From assembly GCA_964019155.1 (NCBI GenBank), contig OZ025244.1, positions 31,284,327-31,348,326 on the forward strand: 64,000 bases of DNA. The letters are read 5' to 3'. The position numbers and the translations under genes were made by a program. Of this stretch, positions 44,845 through 58,751 are shown piece by piece (positions within the stretch are counted from its first letter, which is position 1; every line of letters begins with the position of its first letter). Origin of the DNA: Osedax fenrisi (lineage: Eukaryota; Annelida; Polychaeta; Sabellida; Siboglinidae). Below the pieces are notes generated by a model, which searched no databases, was not told the DNA's origin, and was given only the letters and a program-made list of their open reading frames with translations.

Positions 44845-47800
44845 TTATCCTATTATCTATTATTTATTAATTATAGCTATTCCTGATTCTGTATTGCTAT
44901 AAAACAAATGTTAGCTAAAATACAAACAAATATAGAAAATATTTTAATATTTAAAAAATTAGTAGAAAAATATTTCAAAAAATATATTAAAAAATACAAT
45001 AAATATTTAGAATATTACAAAATATGTTTTAAAAAGATGCCGAAAACCCAAACCTAAACCCAAACCCTACCTGAACTGGCGTTGCTAGGTTTTTGATTGT
45101 TTGCATATTTATTTTTATTAATTATAGCTATTCCTGATTATACTCAAATATATTATTGCTAAAAAATACAACAAATATTTAAAATATTAAAAAATATGTT
45201 TTAAAAAAATGTCGAAAACTCAAACCTAACCTCAAACCCAAACAGTACCAGACCCGACATTTATCGGTTGTTGATTGTTTGCCAATTATCATTTATTAAT
45301 TATAGCTATTACTAATTCTGCATTGCTAAATATTTATATTTAATTTTTTCCTAACTATTATTTATATACAATAAAATAAATGTTAGCTAACATACAAACT
45401 AATGTAAACAAATATTTTAATATTTAAAAAATAATGGAAAAATATTTCAAAAAATATATTAAAAAAGACAACAAATATTTCAAATATTAAAAAATATGTT
45501 TTAAAAATATTTCTAAAACCAAAACCGTCCTTACACGGCGTTGCTAGGTTTTTGATTGTTTTCCTATCTATTATTTATTAATTATAACTATTCCTGATTT
45601 TAAATTGCTTGCCGTACCCATCCCGACTTTTCTCAGTTTTTGATTATTTACCTATAAATTATTAATTATAGCTATTACAAATATTTCAACATAATAGTAG
45701 CCGTACCCGATCCGGCGTTGCTAGGTTTTTGATTGTTTGCATATTTATTTTTATTAATTATAGCTATTCCTGATTATACTAAAATATATTATTGCTAAAA
45801 AATACAACAAATATTTAAAATATTACAAAATATGTTTTAAAAAAATGTCGAAAACTCAAACCTAAACCCAAACCCAAACAGTACCAGACCCGACATTTAT
45901 CGGTTTTTGATTGTTTACCTATTTATTATTTATTAATTAGAGCTATTCAAGATTCTATATTTCTAGTATATACAATTAAATAAAGTTTATCTAAAATACA
46001 AACAAATGTAGAAACATATTTTTTTTTAAATTTTAAAATTAGTGCAAAATATTTCAAAAAATACAATAAATAATTTAAAATATTCCAAAATATGTTGAAA
46101 ACCTAAACCCAAACCATTCCAAATCGGCGTTGATCGGTTTTTTCTTATTTATCTATCTATCATTTATTTATTATAACTATTCCTGATTTGGAATTTCTTG
46201 CCGTACCCTACTCTGCTTTACTCGTTGTTTGATAGTTTTCTATTATATCTATTATTTATTAATTATGGCTATCAATGATTCTGCCTTTCATATATAATAA
46301 CATAAATTTGTGCCGACTTTCCATGGCCGGCATTTCTCGGTTTTGATTATTTTCCTATCTATTATTTATTACTTATAGCTATTCCTGATACTTAATTGCT
46401 ATATATAAAATAAAATAAATGTTAGCTGACATACAAAAAAATGTAGACAATTTTAATATTTAAAAAATTAGTGGAAAAATATTAAATAATAAAAAAACAA
46501 CAAATATTTCAAATATTACAAAATATGTTTTAAAAAATTGTCGAAAACTCAAACCTAAACACAAACCCAAACTGTACCGACATTTATAGGTTTTTGATTG
46601 TTTGCCTATTTATTATTTAATAATTAGAGCTATTCATGATTCTAAATTTATAGTATATACAATTGTAAAAATGTAAAAATATAAAAAATGTAAAAATAGT
46701 ATATACAATTGTATATTAATTAATTAAATAATGTTTATCTAAAATAATAAAAATACAAACTAATGTAGAAACATATTTGTTTTAATATTTAAAAAATTAG
46801 TGACACATATTTTAAAAAATATATTAAAAAATACAACAAATATTTAAAATATTCCAAAATATGTTGAAAACCTAAACCCAAACCGTTCCAAATCGGCGTT
46901 GCTTAGTTTTTTATTATTTGCCTATCTATCATTTATTAATTATAAATATTCCTGATTTGGAATTTCTTACAGTACCCAACTCTGCTTTACTTGTTGTTTG
47001 ATAGTTTGCCTATCTATAATTTATTAATTATGGCTATATGATTCTGCTTTTCATATACAATAACATACATTTTCCATAAAAAAAATTCAAACAAATTTAG
47101 ACAAATATTCATTTTAATATCTCAAAAATTAGTGGAAAAATATTTCAAAAATATTAAAAAAAATATTAAAAAAAATACAACACATATTTCCAATATTACA
47201 AAATATTACTTAACAAATTTCGAAAACCCAAACCGCACACTTCGTTGTTCGATTTTTGATTTTTGATTGTTGTTGCCTATCTATTATTTATTAATTATAG
47301 CTATTCCTGATTCTGGTAGTATTTCTGCTAGTATATAATAAATATTTCCAAATATAACAAAAATATTTTTTATAAATGTTCTACAAATATTTTAAAAAGT
47401 ATAATATTTATATCTTATAATATTTATATATTTATTATATAATTATAATATTTTAATTATATCTTAAAATAATAATATAACGATTAGTTGAAAAATATAA
47501 AAAAATATTTTTAAAAATATAACAAAAAATATAGATGATATTACAAAATATATTTTAAAAAAATTTCAAAAAAATGTCCACAAAAATGTTTACAAATATT
47601 TCAAAAAAATGTTTAAAAATATTTCAAAAAAATTTTTAAAATTATTTCAAAAAATTTCAAAAATATTTCAAAAAATTTCTAAAATATTTCACAAATTTCA
47701 AAAAAATTTCAAAAAAAAATTCAAAAAAATTTCAAAAAATTACTTCGAAAAAATGTAAAAAAAATATTTCAAAAAAGCGACGCCGAATATTTTAGATGAC

Positions 47801-47986
47801 AAAAAACCATTTTAATAGCAAAAAGTCATTTTTTTAGGTTTTTCTGGGGTACGCGGTAAAAAATTCAAAAAATTTTCCGGATCAAGACCATACTGTTGCA
47901 AATTTATTAAGATCGGGTATAACATATTTTCGCGACGTACCCCGGTTCTCGAGTTACCTCACCAGATACACACACACACACACACA
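44809..47986 (-). mobile_element. Inverted Helitron-like element, 5'-truncated, 3,178 bp (copy B)
   Basis: Same length and same borders as 10149-13326. The 3' end is at 44809, the conserved block at about 47776-47974 (reverse complement), and it is truncated within the CA repeat. Sharing of both breakpoints shows that one rearrangement was later duplicated. Confidence 0.55.
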
Positions 47987-48015
47987 TCTACTATATAAAA
48001 GAAAGTCTATTTAAT

Positions 48016-48046
<31 letters not shown>

Positions 48047-51000
48047 ATCTGGTGAGGTAACTCGAGAACCGGGGTACGTCGCGAAAATATTTTATACCCG
48101 ATCTTAATAAATTTGCAACAGTATGGTCTTGGTCCGGAAAATTTTTTGAATTTGTTACCGCGTACCCCAGAAAAACCTGAAAAATTGACTTTTTGCCATT
48201 AAAATGATTTTTTGTCATCCAAAATCTTCGGCGTCGCTTTTTTGAAATATTTTTTTTACATATTTTCGAAGTATTTTTTTGAATTTTTTTTTGAAATTTT
48301 TGGAAATTTTTGAAATTTTTTGAAATATTTTTGAAATATTTTTGAGATTTTTTGAAATATTTTTGAAATTTTTTGAAATATTTTTAAACATTTTTTTGAA
48401 ATTTTTTTAAAATATATTTTGTAATATTATTTATATTTTTTGTATTTTAAAAAATATTATTTGAAATATTTTTTTATATTTTTCAACTATTCGTTGAAAT
48501 ATTATTATTTTAAGATATAATTAAAACATTATAATTATATAATAAATATATAAATATTATAAGATATAAATATTATACTTTTTAAAATATTTGTAGAACA
48601 TTTATAAAAAATATATTTTGTAATATTTGGAAATATTTGTTGTATCAGAATCAGGAATAGCTATAATTATATATATAATTATATAAATATGTTTCTACAT
48701 ATGTTTAATTTTATTTAATTGTATATACTAGAAATGTAGGATCAGGAATAGCTCTAATTAATAAATAATAAATAGGCAAACAATCAAAAACCGATAAATG
48801 TCGAGTCGAGTACTGTTTGGATTTGGGTTTAGGTTTGAGTTTTCGACATTTTTTTAAAACATATTTTGTAATATTTTAAATATTTTTTGTATTTGTTAGC
48901 AATTATATATTTTAGAATAATCAGGAATAGCTATAATTAATAAAAATAAATAGTCAAACAATCAAAAACCTAGCAACGCCGGGTAGGGTATGACTGCTAA
49001 TATGTTGAAATATTTTTTATATTTAAAAAATATTTTTAGACACTTTTTAAAAATATATTTTATAATATTTTAAAGTATTTTTGTATTTTTGTATTTTTAC
49101 AAAATATTTTACGAATAAGTCTTAAAAAGAACAACGCTAGATCTACATCGGATACAGTTAGATTTATTAAATATTAGTTAGAAGACAACAATTAAAGAAT
49201 AGCTATGCATAATTAGGAATAACTATAATTAATAATTGATAGGCAAATAATAAAAAAACGAGCAACGTCGGGTTGGGTTCGGCAAACAATTCTAAATCAG
49301 GAATAGTTATAATTAATAAAGTATATTGAAATTTTTGGAAATTTTTGAAATTTTTTGAAATATTTTTGAAATATTTTTGACATTTTTTGAAATATTTTTG
49401 AAGTTTTTTTTAAATATTTTTAAAAATTTTTTTGAAATTTTTTTAAAATATATTTTGTAATATTATTTATATTTTTTGTATTTTAAAAAATATTATTTGA
49501 AATAATTTTTTATATTTTTCAACTATTCGTTGAAATATTATTATTTTAAGATATAATTAAAATATTATAATTATATAATAAATATATAAATATTATAAGA
49601 TATAAATATTATACTTTTTAAAATATTTGTAGAACATTTATAAAAAATATATTTTGTAATATTTGGAAATATTTGTGGTATACTAGGAATACAGAATCAG
49701 GAATAGCTATAATTAATAAATAATAGATAGGCAAACAATCAAAAATCGATCAACGCAGGGTGCGGTTTGGGTTTTCGATATTTATTAAGAAATATTTTGT
49801 AATAGTGGAAATATGTATTGTATTTTTTTAAATATTATTTGAAATATTTTTGAAATATTTTCCACTAATTTTTGAGATATTAATTTGTATAAATTTGTTT
49901 GAATTTTAGCAACAATTTATGTTATTGTATATGAAAAGCAGAATCATGAATAGCCATAAATAATAAAGAATAGATAGGTAAGCTATCAAACAACGAGTAA
50001 AGCAAAGTTGGGTACTGCAAGAAATTCCAAATCAGGAATAGTTATAATTAATAAATGATAGATAGGCAAATAATAAAAAAACGAGCAACGCCGATTTGGA
50101 ACTGTTTGGGTTTAGGTTTTCAACATATTTTGGAATATTTGAAATATCTGTTGTATTTTTTGAAATATTTGTTATCTAATATTAAAAAAAATATGTTTCT
50201 ACATATGTTTAATTTTATTTAATTGTATATACTAGAAATATAGGATCAGGAATAGCTCTAATTAATAAATAATAAATAGGCAAACAATCAAAAACCGATA
50301 AATGTCGAGTCGAGTACTGTTTAGATTTGGGTTTATGTTTGAGTTTTCGACATTTTTTTAAAACATATTTTGTAATATTTTAAATATTTTTTGTATTTTT
50401 TAGCAATTATATATTTTAGAATAATCAGGAATAGCTATAATTAATAAAAATAAATAGTAATACAATCAAAAACCTAGCAACGCCGGATAGGGTATGACTA
50501 CTAATATGTTGAAATATTTTTAGACACTTTTTAAAAATATATTTTATAATATTTTAAATTATTTTTGTATTTTTGTATTTTTACAAAATATTTTACGAAT
50601 AAATCTTAAAAAGAACAACGCTAGATCTATATCTGATACAGTTAGATTTATTAAATATTAGTTAGAAGACAACAATTAAAGATTAGCTATGCATAATTAG
50701 GAATAACTATAATTAATAATTGATAGGCAAATAATAAAAAACCGAGCAACGTCGGGTTGGGATCGGCAAACAATTCTAAATCAGGAATAGTTATAATTAA
50801 TAAAGTATAGATAGGCATATAATTAAAAACCGATCAACGCCGTGTTGGGACGGTTTGGGTTTGGGTTTTCAATATATTTTGTAATATTTGAAATATTTGT
50901 TATATTTTTTAAAATATTTTTTGAAATATTTGTTCACTAATTTTTAAAATATTATAAACAATATTTTTCTATATTTGTTTGTATTTTAAATAAACTTTAT

Positions 51001-53962
51001 TTAATTGTATATACTAGAAATATAGAATCAGAAATTGCCCTAATTAATAAATAATAAATAATAGATAGGCAAACAAACAAAAACCAAGAAATGCCGGGTC
51101 GGGTATGGTTTGGTTTTAAAACATATTTTGTAATATTTTATATATTTTTTTGCAATTTTTAGAAATTATATATTTTAGAATAATCAGGAATAGCTATAAT
51201 TAATAAAAAAATAAATAGGCATTCAAAATCAGGTATGGCTACTAATATGTTGAAATATTTTTTATATTTCTTAAAATATTTTTAGACACTTTTTAAAAAT
51301 ATATTTTGTAATATTTTAAATTATTATTTGTAATCTTACCAAATATTTTACAAATAATCTTAAAAACGAACAACGCTGGGTCTACATCGGATACAGTTAG
51401 AATTAGTAAATATTAGTTAGAAGAAAAAAATTAAATATTAGCTAAGTATAATCAGGAATAGCTACAATTAATAGGCAAATAATCAAAAACCTAGCAACGC
51501 AGGGTAGTGTACGGTTTGTGTTTGGGTTTAGGTTTGGGTTTTAGAAATTTTTTTAAAACATATTTTGTAATATTTGAAATATTTGTTGTATTTTTTAACA
51601 TATTATTTGAAAAAATGTTCTACTTTGTTTTGCATGTCATCTAACATTTATTTTATTATATATATATATCAATTAAGAGTCAGGAATAGCTATAATTAAT
51701 ATATAATATATAGGAAAATAATCAAAACCGAGCAACGCCGGGTCGGGTACGACATTTTTTGAAATATTTTTGAAATTTTTTGAAATATTTTTAAACATTT
51801 TTTTGAAATATTTGTAAACATTTTTGTGGACATTATTTTTAAATATAATTAAAATATTATAATTATAAAAAATATATTTTGTAATATTTGGAAATATTTG
51901 TTGTATTTTTTATATTATTTTTTGAAATATTTTTGAAATATTTTTCCACTAATTTTTGAGATATTAAACAAGAATATTTGTCTAAATTTGTTTGAATTTC
52001 AGCACAAATTTATGTTATTATATATGAAAGGCAGAATCATGAATAGCCATAATTAATAAATAATAGATAGCCAAACTATTAAACAACGAGTAAAGCAGTG
52101 TTGGGTACGGCAAGAAATTCCAAATCAGGAATAGTTATAAATAATAAATGATAGATAGGCAAATAATAAAAAACCGAGCAACGCCGATTTGGAACGGTTT
52201 GGGTTTAGGTTTTCAACATATTTTGGAATATTTTAAATATTTGTTGTATTTTTTGAAATATTTTGCACTAATTTTTTAAATATTAAAAAAAATATGTTTC
52301 TACATTTGTTTGTATTTTAGATAAACTTTATTTAATTGTATTATAAATATAGAATTAGGAATAGCTCTAATTAATAAATAATAAATAGGTAAACAATCAA
52401 AAACCGATAAATGTCGGGTCTGGTACTGTTTGGGTTTGAGTTTTGGTTTGAGTTTTCGACATTTTTTGTTATATTTTAAATATTTTTTGTATTTTTTAGC
52501 AATTATATATTTTAGCATAATCATGAATAGCTATATATTATAGCCTATAATTGATTTTTTTATAATTGATTTTTTAAAAATATATTTTGTAATATTTAAA
52601 AAAATATTATTTTTTATATTTTTTATATTTTTCAACTAATTGTTGAAATATTGTTATTTTAAGATATAATTAAAAGATTATAATTATATAATAATTATAT
52701 AAATATTATAGATATAAATATTATATTTTTTTAAATATTTTTAGAACATTTAAAAAATATATATTTTGTAATATTTGTTGTATACTAGCAATGCAGAATC
52801 AGGAATAGCTATAATTAATAAATAATTATTTATTATAAATGATAGGCAAACAATCAAAAATCGAGTAATGCAGGGTACGGTTTTGGTTTGGTTTTCGATA
52901 GTTTTTAAGTCATATTTTGTAATATTGTAAATATTTGTTGTATCTTTTGAAATATTTTTTGAGATATTAAAAACTAATATTTGTCTAAATTTGTTTGTAT
53001 TTTAGCAAAGATTTATGTTATTGTTTATACTAGAAAGGCAGAATCATGAATAGCAATAATTATAATTAATTAATAGTAGATATGCAAACTATCAAACAAT
53101 GAGTAAAGCAGGGTTGGTTACGACAAGCAATTCCAAATCAGGAATAGTTATAATTATTAAATGATAGATAGGCAAATAATAAAAAACCAAGCAACGTCAT
53201 TTTGGGTTTGGGTTTTCAACATATTTTGTAATAATGAAATATTTGTTGTATTTTTTAATATATTTTTTGAAATATTTGTTCACTAATTTTTGAAATATTA
53301 AAAAAATATATTTTTACATTTGTTTGTATTTTAGATAAACTTTATTTAATTGTATATACTAGAGATGTCGAATCATGAATAGCTCTAATTAATAAATAAT
53401 AAATAGGCAAACAATCAAAAACCGAAAAATTTCGAGTCGGGTGCTGTTTGGATTTGGGTTTAGGTTTGAGTTTTCGACATCTTTTTAAAACATATTTTGT
53501 AATATTCAAAATATTTATTGTATTTTTTGAAATATTTTTCTACTAATTTTTTAATTATTAAAATATTTTTCTACATTTATTTGTATTTCAGCTAACATTT
53601 ATTTAATTGTATATATAACAATGAAGAACCAGGAACAGCTATAATTAATAAATAATAGATAGGCAAACAATCAAAATCCGAGCAACGCCGGTTTGGGTTT
53701 AAGTTTGGGTTTTAGACATTTTTTTAAACATATTTTGTAATATTTGTAATATTTGTTGCATTTTTTAATATATTTCCACTAATTTGTTAGATATCAAATA
53801 AATATTTTTCTATATTTTATTTGTATTATAGCTAACATTTATTTTATTGTATATATAGCAATGCATAATCAGGAATAGGTATATAATATATCTATAATTA
53901 ATAAATAATAGATAATAGGCATATATTCAAAAACCGAGCAACGCCGGGTCGGGTACGGCTAG
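47987..53962 (+). mobile_element. Helitron-like element, complete and uninterrupted, 5,976 bp
   Basis: Starts TCTACTATATAAAAGAAAGT, conserved block at about 48047-48237, ends CTAG at 53959-53962. It is the unoccupied counterpart of the element split by the DNA transposon and provides the empty site at 49752-49761. It is the longest element of the window. Confidence 0.6.
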
Positions 53963-53991
53963 TCTATTATATAAAAGAAAGTCTATTTAAT

Positions 53992-54026
<35 letters not shown>

Positions 54027-57000
54027 ATCTGGTGAGGTAACTCGAGAACCGGGGTACGTCGCGAAAATATTTTATACCCGATCTTAATAAATTTGCAACA
54101 GTATGGTCTTGGTCGGGAAAATTTTTTGAATTTTATACCGCGTACCCCAGAAAAACCTGAAAAATTGAATTTTTGCCATTAAAATGATTTTTTGTCGTCC
54201 AAAATCTTCGGCGTCGCATTTTTGAAATATTTTTTTTACATTTTTTCGAACTATTTTTTTGAATTTTTTTTGATTTTTTTTTGAAATTTTTGGAAATTTT
54301 AGAAATTTTTTGAAATATTTTTGAAATATTTTTGACATTTTTTGAAATATTTTTGAAGTTTTTTTTAAATATTTTTAAACATTTTTTTGAAATTTTTTTA
54401 AAATATATTTTGTAATATTATTTATATTTTTTGTATTTTAAAAAATATTATTTGAAATAATTTTTTATATTTTTCAACTATTCGTTGAAATATTATTATT
54501 TTAAGATATAATTAAAATATTATAATTATATAATAAATATATAAATATTATAAGATATAATAATATACTTTTTAAAATATTTGTAGAACATTTATAAAAA
54601 ATATATTTTGTAATATTTGGAAATATTTGTTGTATACTAGGAATACAGAATCAGGAATAGCTATAATTAATAAATAATAGATAGGCAAACAATCAAAAAT
54701 CGATCAACGCAGGGTGCGGTTTGGGTTTTCGATATTTATTAAGTACTATTTTGTAATATTGGAAATATGTGTTGTATTTTTTTAAATATTATTTGAAATA
54801 TTTTTGAAATATTTTTCCACTAATTTTTGAGATATTAATATTTGTATAAATTTGTTTGAATTTTAGCAACAATTTATGTTATTGTATATGAAAAGCAGAA
54901 TCATGAATAGCCATAAATAATAAATAATAGATAGGTAAGCTATCAAACAACGAGTAAAGCAAAGTTGGGTACGGCAAGAAATTCCAAATCAGGAATAGTT
55001 ATAATTAATAAATGATAGATAGGCAAATAATAAAAAACCGAGCAACGCCGATTTGGAACTGTTTGGGTTTAGGTTTTCAACATATTTTGGAATATTTGAA
55101 ATATCTGTTGTATTTTTTGAAATATTTTTTATCTAATTTTTTAAATATTAAAAAAAATATGTTTCTACATATGTTTAATTTTATTTAATTGTATATACTA
55201 GAAATGTAGGATCAGGAATAGCTCTAATTAATAAATAATAAATAGGCAAACAATCAAAAACCGATAAATGTCGAGTCGAGTACTGTTTGGATTTGGGTTT
55301 AGGTTTGAGTTTTCGACATTTTTTTAAAACATATTTTGTAATATTTTAAATATTTTTTGTATTTGTTAGCAATTATATATTTTAGAATAATCAGGAATAG
55401 CTATAATTAATAAAAATAAATAGTCAAACAATCAAAAACCTAGCAACGCCGGTTAGGGTATGACTGCTAATATGTTGAAATAATTTTTATATTTAAAAAA
55501 TATTTTTAGACACTTTTTAAAAATATATTTTATAATATTTTAAAGTATTTTTGTATTTTTGTATTTTTACAAAATATTTTACGAATAAGTCTTAAAAAGA
55601 ACAACGCTAGATCTACATCGGATACAGTTAGATTTATTAAATATTAGTTAGAAGACAACAATTAAAGAATAGCTATGCATAATTAGGAATAACTATAATT
55701 AATAATTGATAGGCAAATAATAAAAAAACGAGCAACGTCGGGTTGGGTTCGGCAAACAATTCTAAATCAGGAATAGTTATAATTAATAAAGTATAGATAG
55801 GCATATAATTAAAAACCGATCAACGCCGTTTTGGGACGGTTTGGGTTTGGGTTTTCAACATATTTTGTAATATTTGAAATATTTGTTGTATTTTTTAAAA
55901 TATTTTTTGAAATATTATAAACAATATTTTTCTATATTTGTTTGTATTTTAAATAAACTTTATTTAATTGTATATACTAGAAATATAGAATCAGAAATTG
56001 CCCTAATTAATAAATAATAAATAATAGATAGGCAAACAAACAAAAACCAAGAAATGCCGGGTCGGGTATGGTTTGTTTTTAAAACATATTTTGTAATATT
56101 TTATATATTTTTTTGAAATTTTTAGAAATTATATATTTTAGAATAATCAGGAATAGCTATAATTAATAAAAAAAATTAATAGGCATTAAAAATCAGGTAT
56201 GGCTACTAATATGTTGAAATATTTTTTATATTTCTTAAAATATTTTTAGACACTTTTTAAAAATATATTTTGTAATATTTTAAATTATTATTTGTAATCT
56301 TACCAAATATTTTACAAATAATCTTAAAAACGAACAATGCTGAGTCTACATCGGATACAGTTAGAATTAGTAAATATTAGTTAGAAGAAAACAATTAAAT
56401 ATTAGCTAAGTATAATCAGGAATAGCTACAATTAATAGGCAAATAATCAAAAACCTAGCAACGCAGGGTAGTGTACGGTTTGTGTTTGGGTTTAGGTTTG
56501 GGTTTTAGACATTTTTTTAAAACATATTTTTTAATATTTGAAATATTTGTTGTATTTTTTAACATATTATTTGAAAATGTTTTCTACTTTGTTTTGTATG
56601 TCAGCTAACCTTTATTTTATTATATATATCAATTAAGAATCAGGAATAGCTATAATTAATATATAATATATAGGAAAATAATCAAAACCGAGCAACGCCG
56701 TGTCGGGTACAGCTATTTTTTGAAATATTTTTAAAAATTTTTTTTCAAATATTTTAAAACATTTTTTTGAAATATTTGTAAACATTTTTGTGGACATTTT
56801 TTTGAAATATTTTTTTATATTTTTCAACTAATCTTTGAAATATTATTATTTTAAGATATAATTAAAATATTATAATTATATAATAAATATATAAATATTA
56901 TAAGATATAAATATTATACTTTTTAAAATATTTGTAGAAAATTTATAAAAAATATATTTTGTAGCAATACAGAAATACAGAATCAGAAATAGCTATAATT

Positions 57001-58689
57001 AATAAATAATAAATGGGCAACAACAATCAAAAATCAAAAATCGAGCAATGCAGGGTGCAGTTTGAGTTTTCGACATTTTTTAAGTAATATTTTGTAATAT
57101 TGGAAATATGTGTTGTATTTTTAAAAATATTTTGTGAAATATTTTTGAAATATTTTTCCACTAATTTTTGAGATATTAATATTTGTATAAATTTGTTTGA
57201 ATTTTAGCAACAATTTATGTTATTGTATATGAAAAGCAGAATTTTGAATAGCCATAATTAATAAATAATAGATAGGTAAACTATCAAACAACAAGTAAAG
57301 CAAAGTTGGGTATGGCAAGAAATTCCAAATAAGGAATAGTTATAATTAATAAATGATAGATAGACAAATAATAAAAAAATGAGCAACGACGATTTGGAAC
57401 TGTTTGGGTTCAGGTTTTCAACATATTTTGGATTATTTGAAATATCTGTTGTATTTTTTGAAATATTTTGTCACTAATTTTTTAAATATTAAAAAAAATA
57501 TGTTTCCACATTTGTTTGTATTTTAGATAAACTTTATTTAATTGTATATACTAGAAATGTAGGATCAGAAATAGCTCTAATTAATAAATAATAAATAGGC
57601 AAATAATCAAAAACCGATAAATATCGAGTCGGATACTGTTTGGATTTGGGTTTAGGTTTGAGTTTTCGACATTTTTTTAAAACATATTTTATAATATTTT
57701 AAATATTTTTTGTATTTTTTAGCAATTATATATTTTAGAATAATCAGGAATAGCTATAATTAATAAAAATAGTCAAACAATCAAAAACCTAGCAACGCCG
57801 GGTAGGGTATGGCTACTAATATGTTGAAATATTTTTTATATTTAAAAAATATTTTTAGACACTTTTTAAAAATATATTTTATAATATTTTAAATTATTTT
57901 TTGTATTTTTACAAAATATTTTACGAATAAATCTAAAAAAGAACAACGCTAGATATACATCGGATACAGTTAGATTTATTAAATATTAGTTAGAAGACTA
58001 AAAATTAAAGATTAGCTATGCATAATTAGGAATAGCTATAATTAATAATTGATAGGCAAATAATTAAAAACCGAGAAACGTCGTGTTGGGTAAGGCAAAA
58101 AATTTAAAATCAGGAATTGTTATAATTAATAAATAATAGATAGGAAAACAATCAAAAACCTAGCAACGCCGTGTCAGGACGGTGTGGGTTTAGGTTTTCG
58201 ACATCTTTTTAAAACATATTTTGTAATATTCAAAATATTTATTGTATTTTTTAATATATTTTTTGAAATATTTTTCTACTAATTTTTTAATTATTAAAAT
58301 ATTTTTCTACATTTGTTTGTATTTCAGCTAACATTTATTTAATTGTATATATAACAATGAAGAATCAGGAACAGCTATAATTAATAAATAATAGATAGGC
58401 AAACAATCAATATCCGAGCAACGCCGGTTTGGGTACGGTTTGGGTTTAAGTTTGGGTTTTAGACATTTTTTAAAACATATTTTGTAATATTTGTTGCATT
58501 TTTTAATATATTTCCACTAATTTATTAAATATTTTTCTATATTTTGTTTGTATTTTAGCTAACATTTATTTTATTGTATATATAGCAATGCATAATCATG
58601 AATAGGTATATAATATATCTATAATTAATAAATAATAGATAATAGGCAAATATTCAAAAACCGAGCAACGCCGGGTCGGGTACGGCTAG
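53963..58689 (+). mobile_element. Helitron-like element, complete, 4,727 bp (copy C, first)
   Basis: Counterpart of 29930-34651, with the conserved block at about 54027-54217 and CTAG at 58686-58689. A 5-bp length difference lies near 58081 (GAAACGTCGTGTTGGG here, GAAACATTGGG at 34042). Confidence 0.55.
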
Positions 58690-58718
58690 TCTATTATATA
58701 AAAGAAAGTCTATTTAAT

Positions 58719-58751
<33 letters not shown>

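Larger units (their letters stand above)
25719..49751 (+). repeat. Higher-order repeat copy B, 24,033 bp
   Basis: Order: 3' part of an element, three complete forward elements, a 41-bp stub, an inverted segment, and the 5' part of the next element. The same order with the same breakpoints starts again at 49752. Confidence 0.85.
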
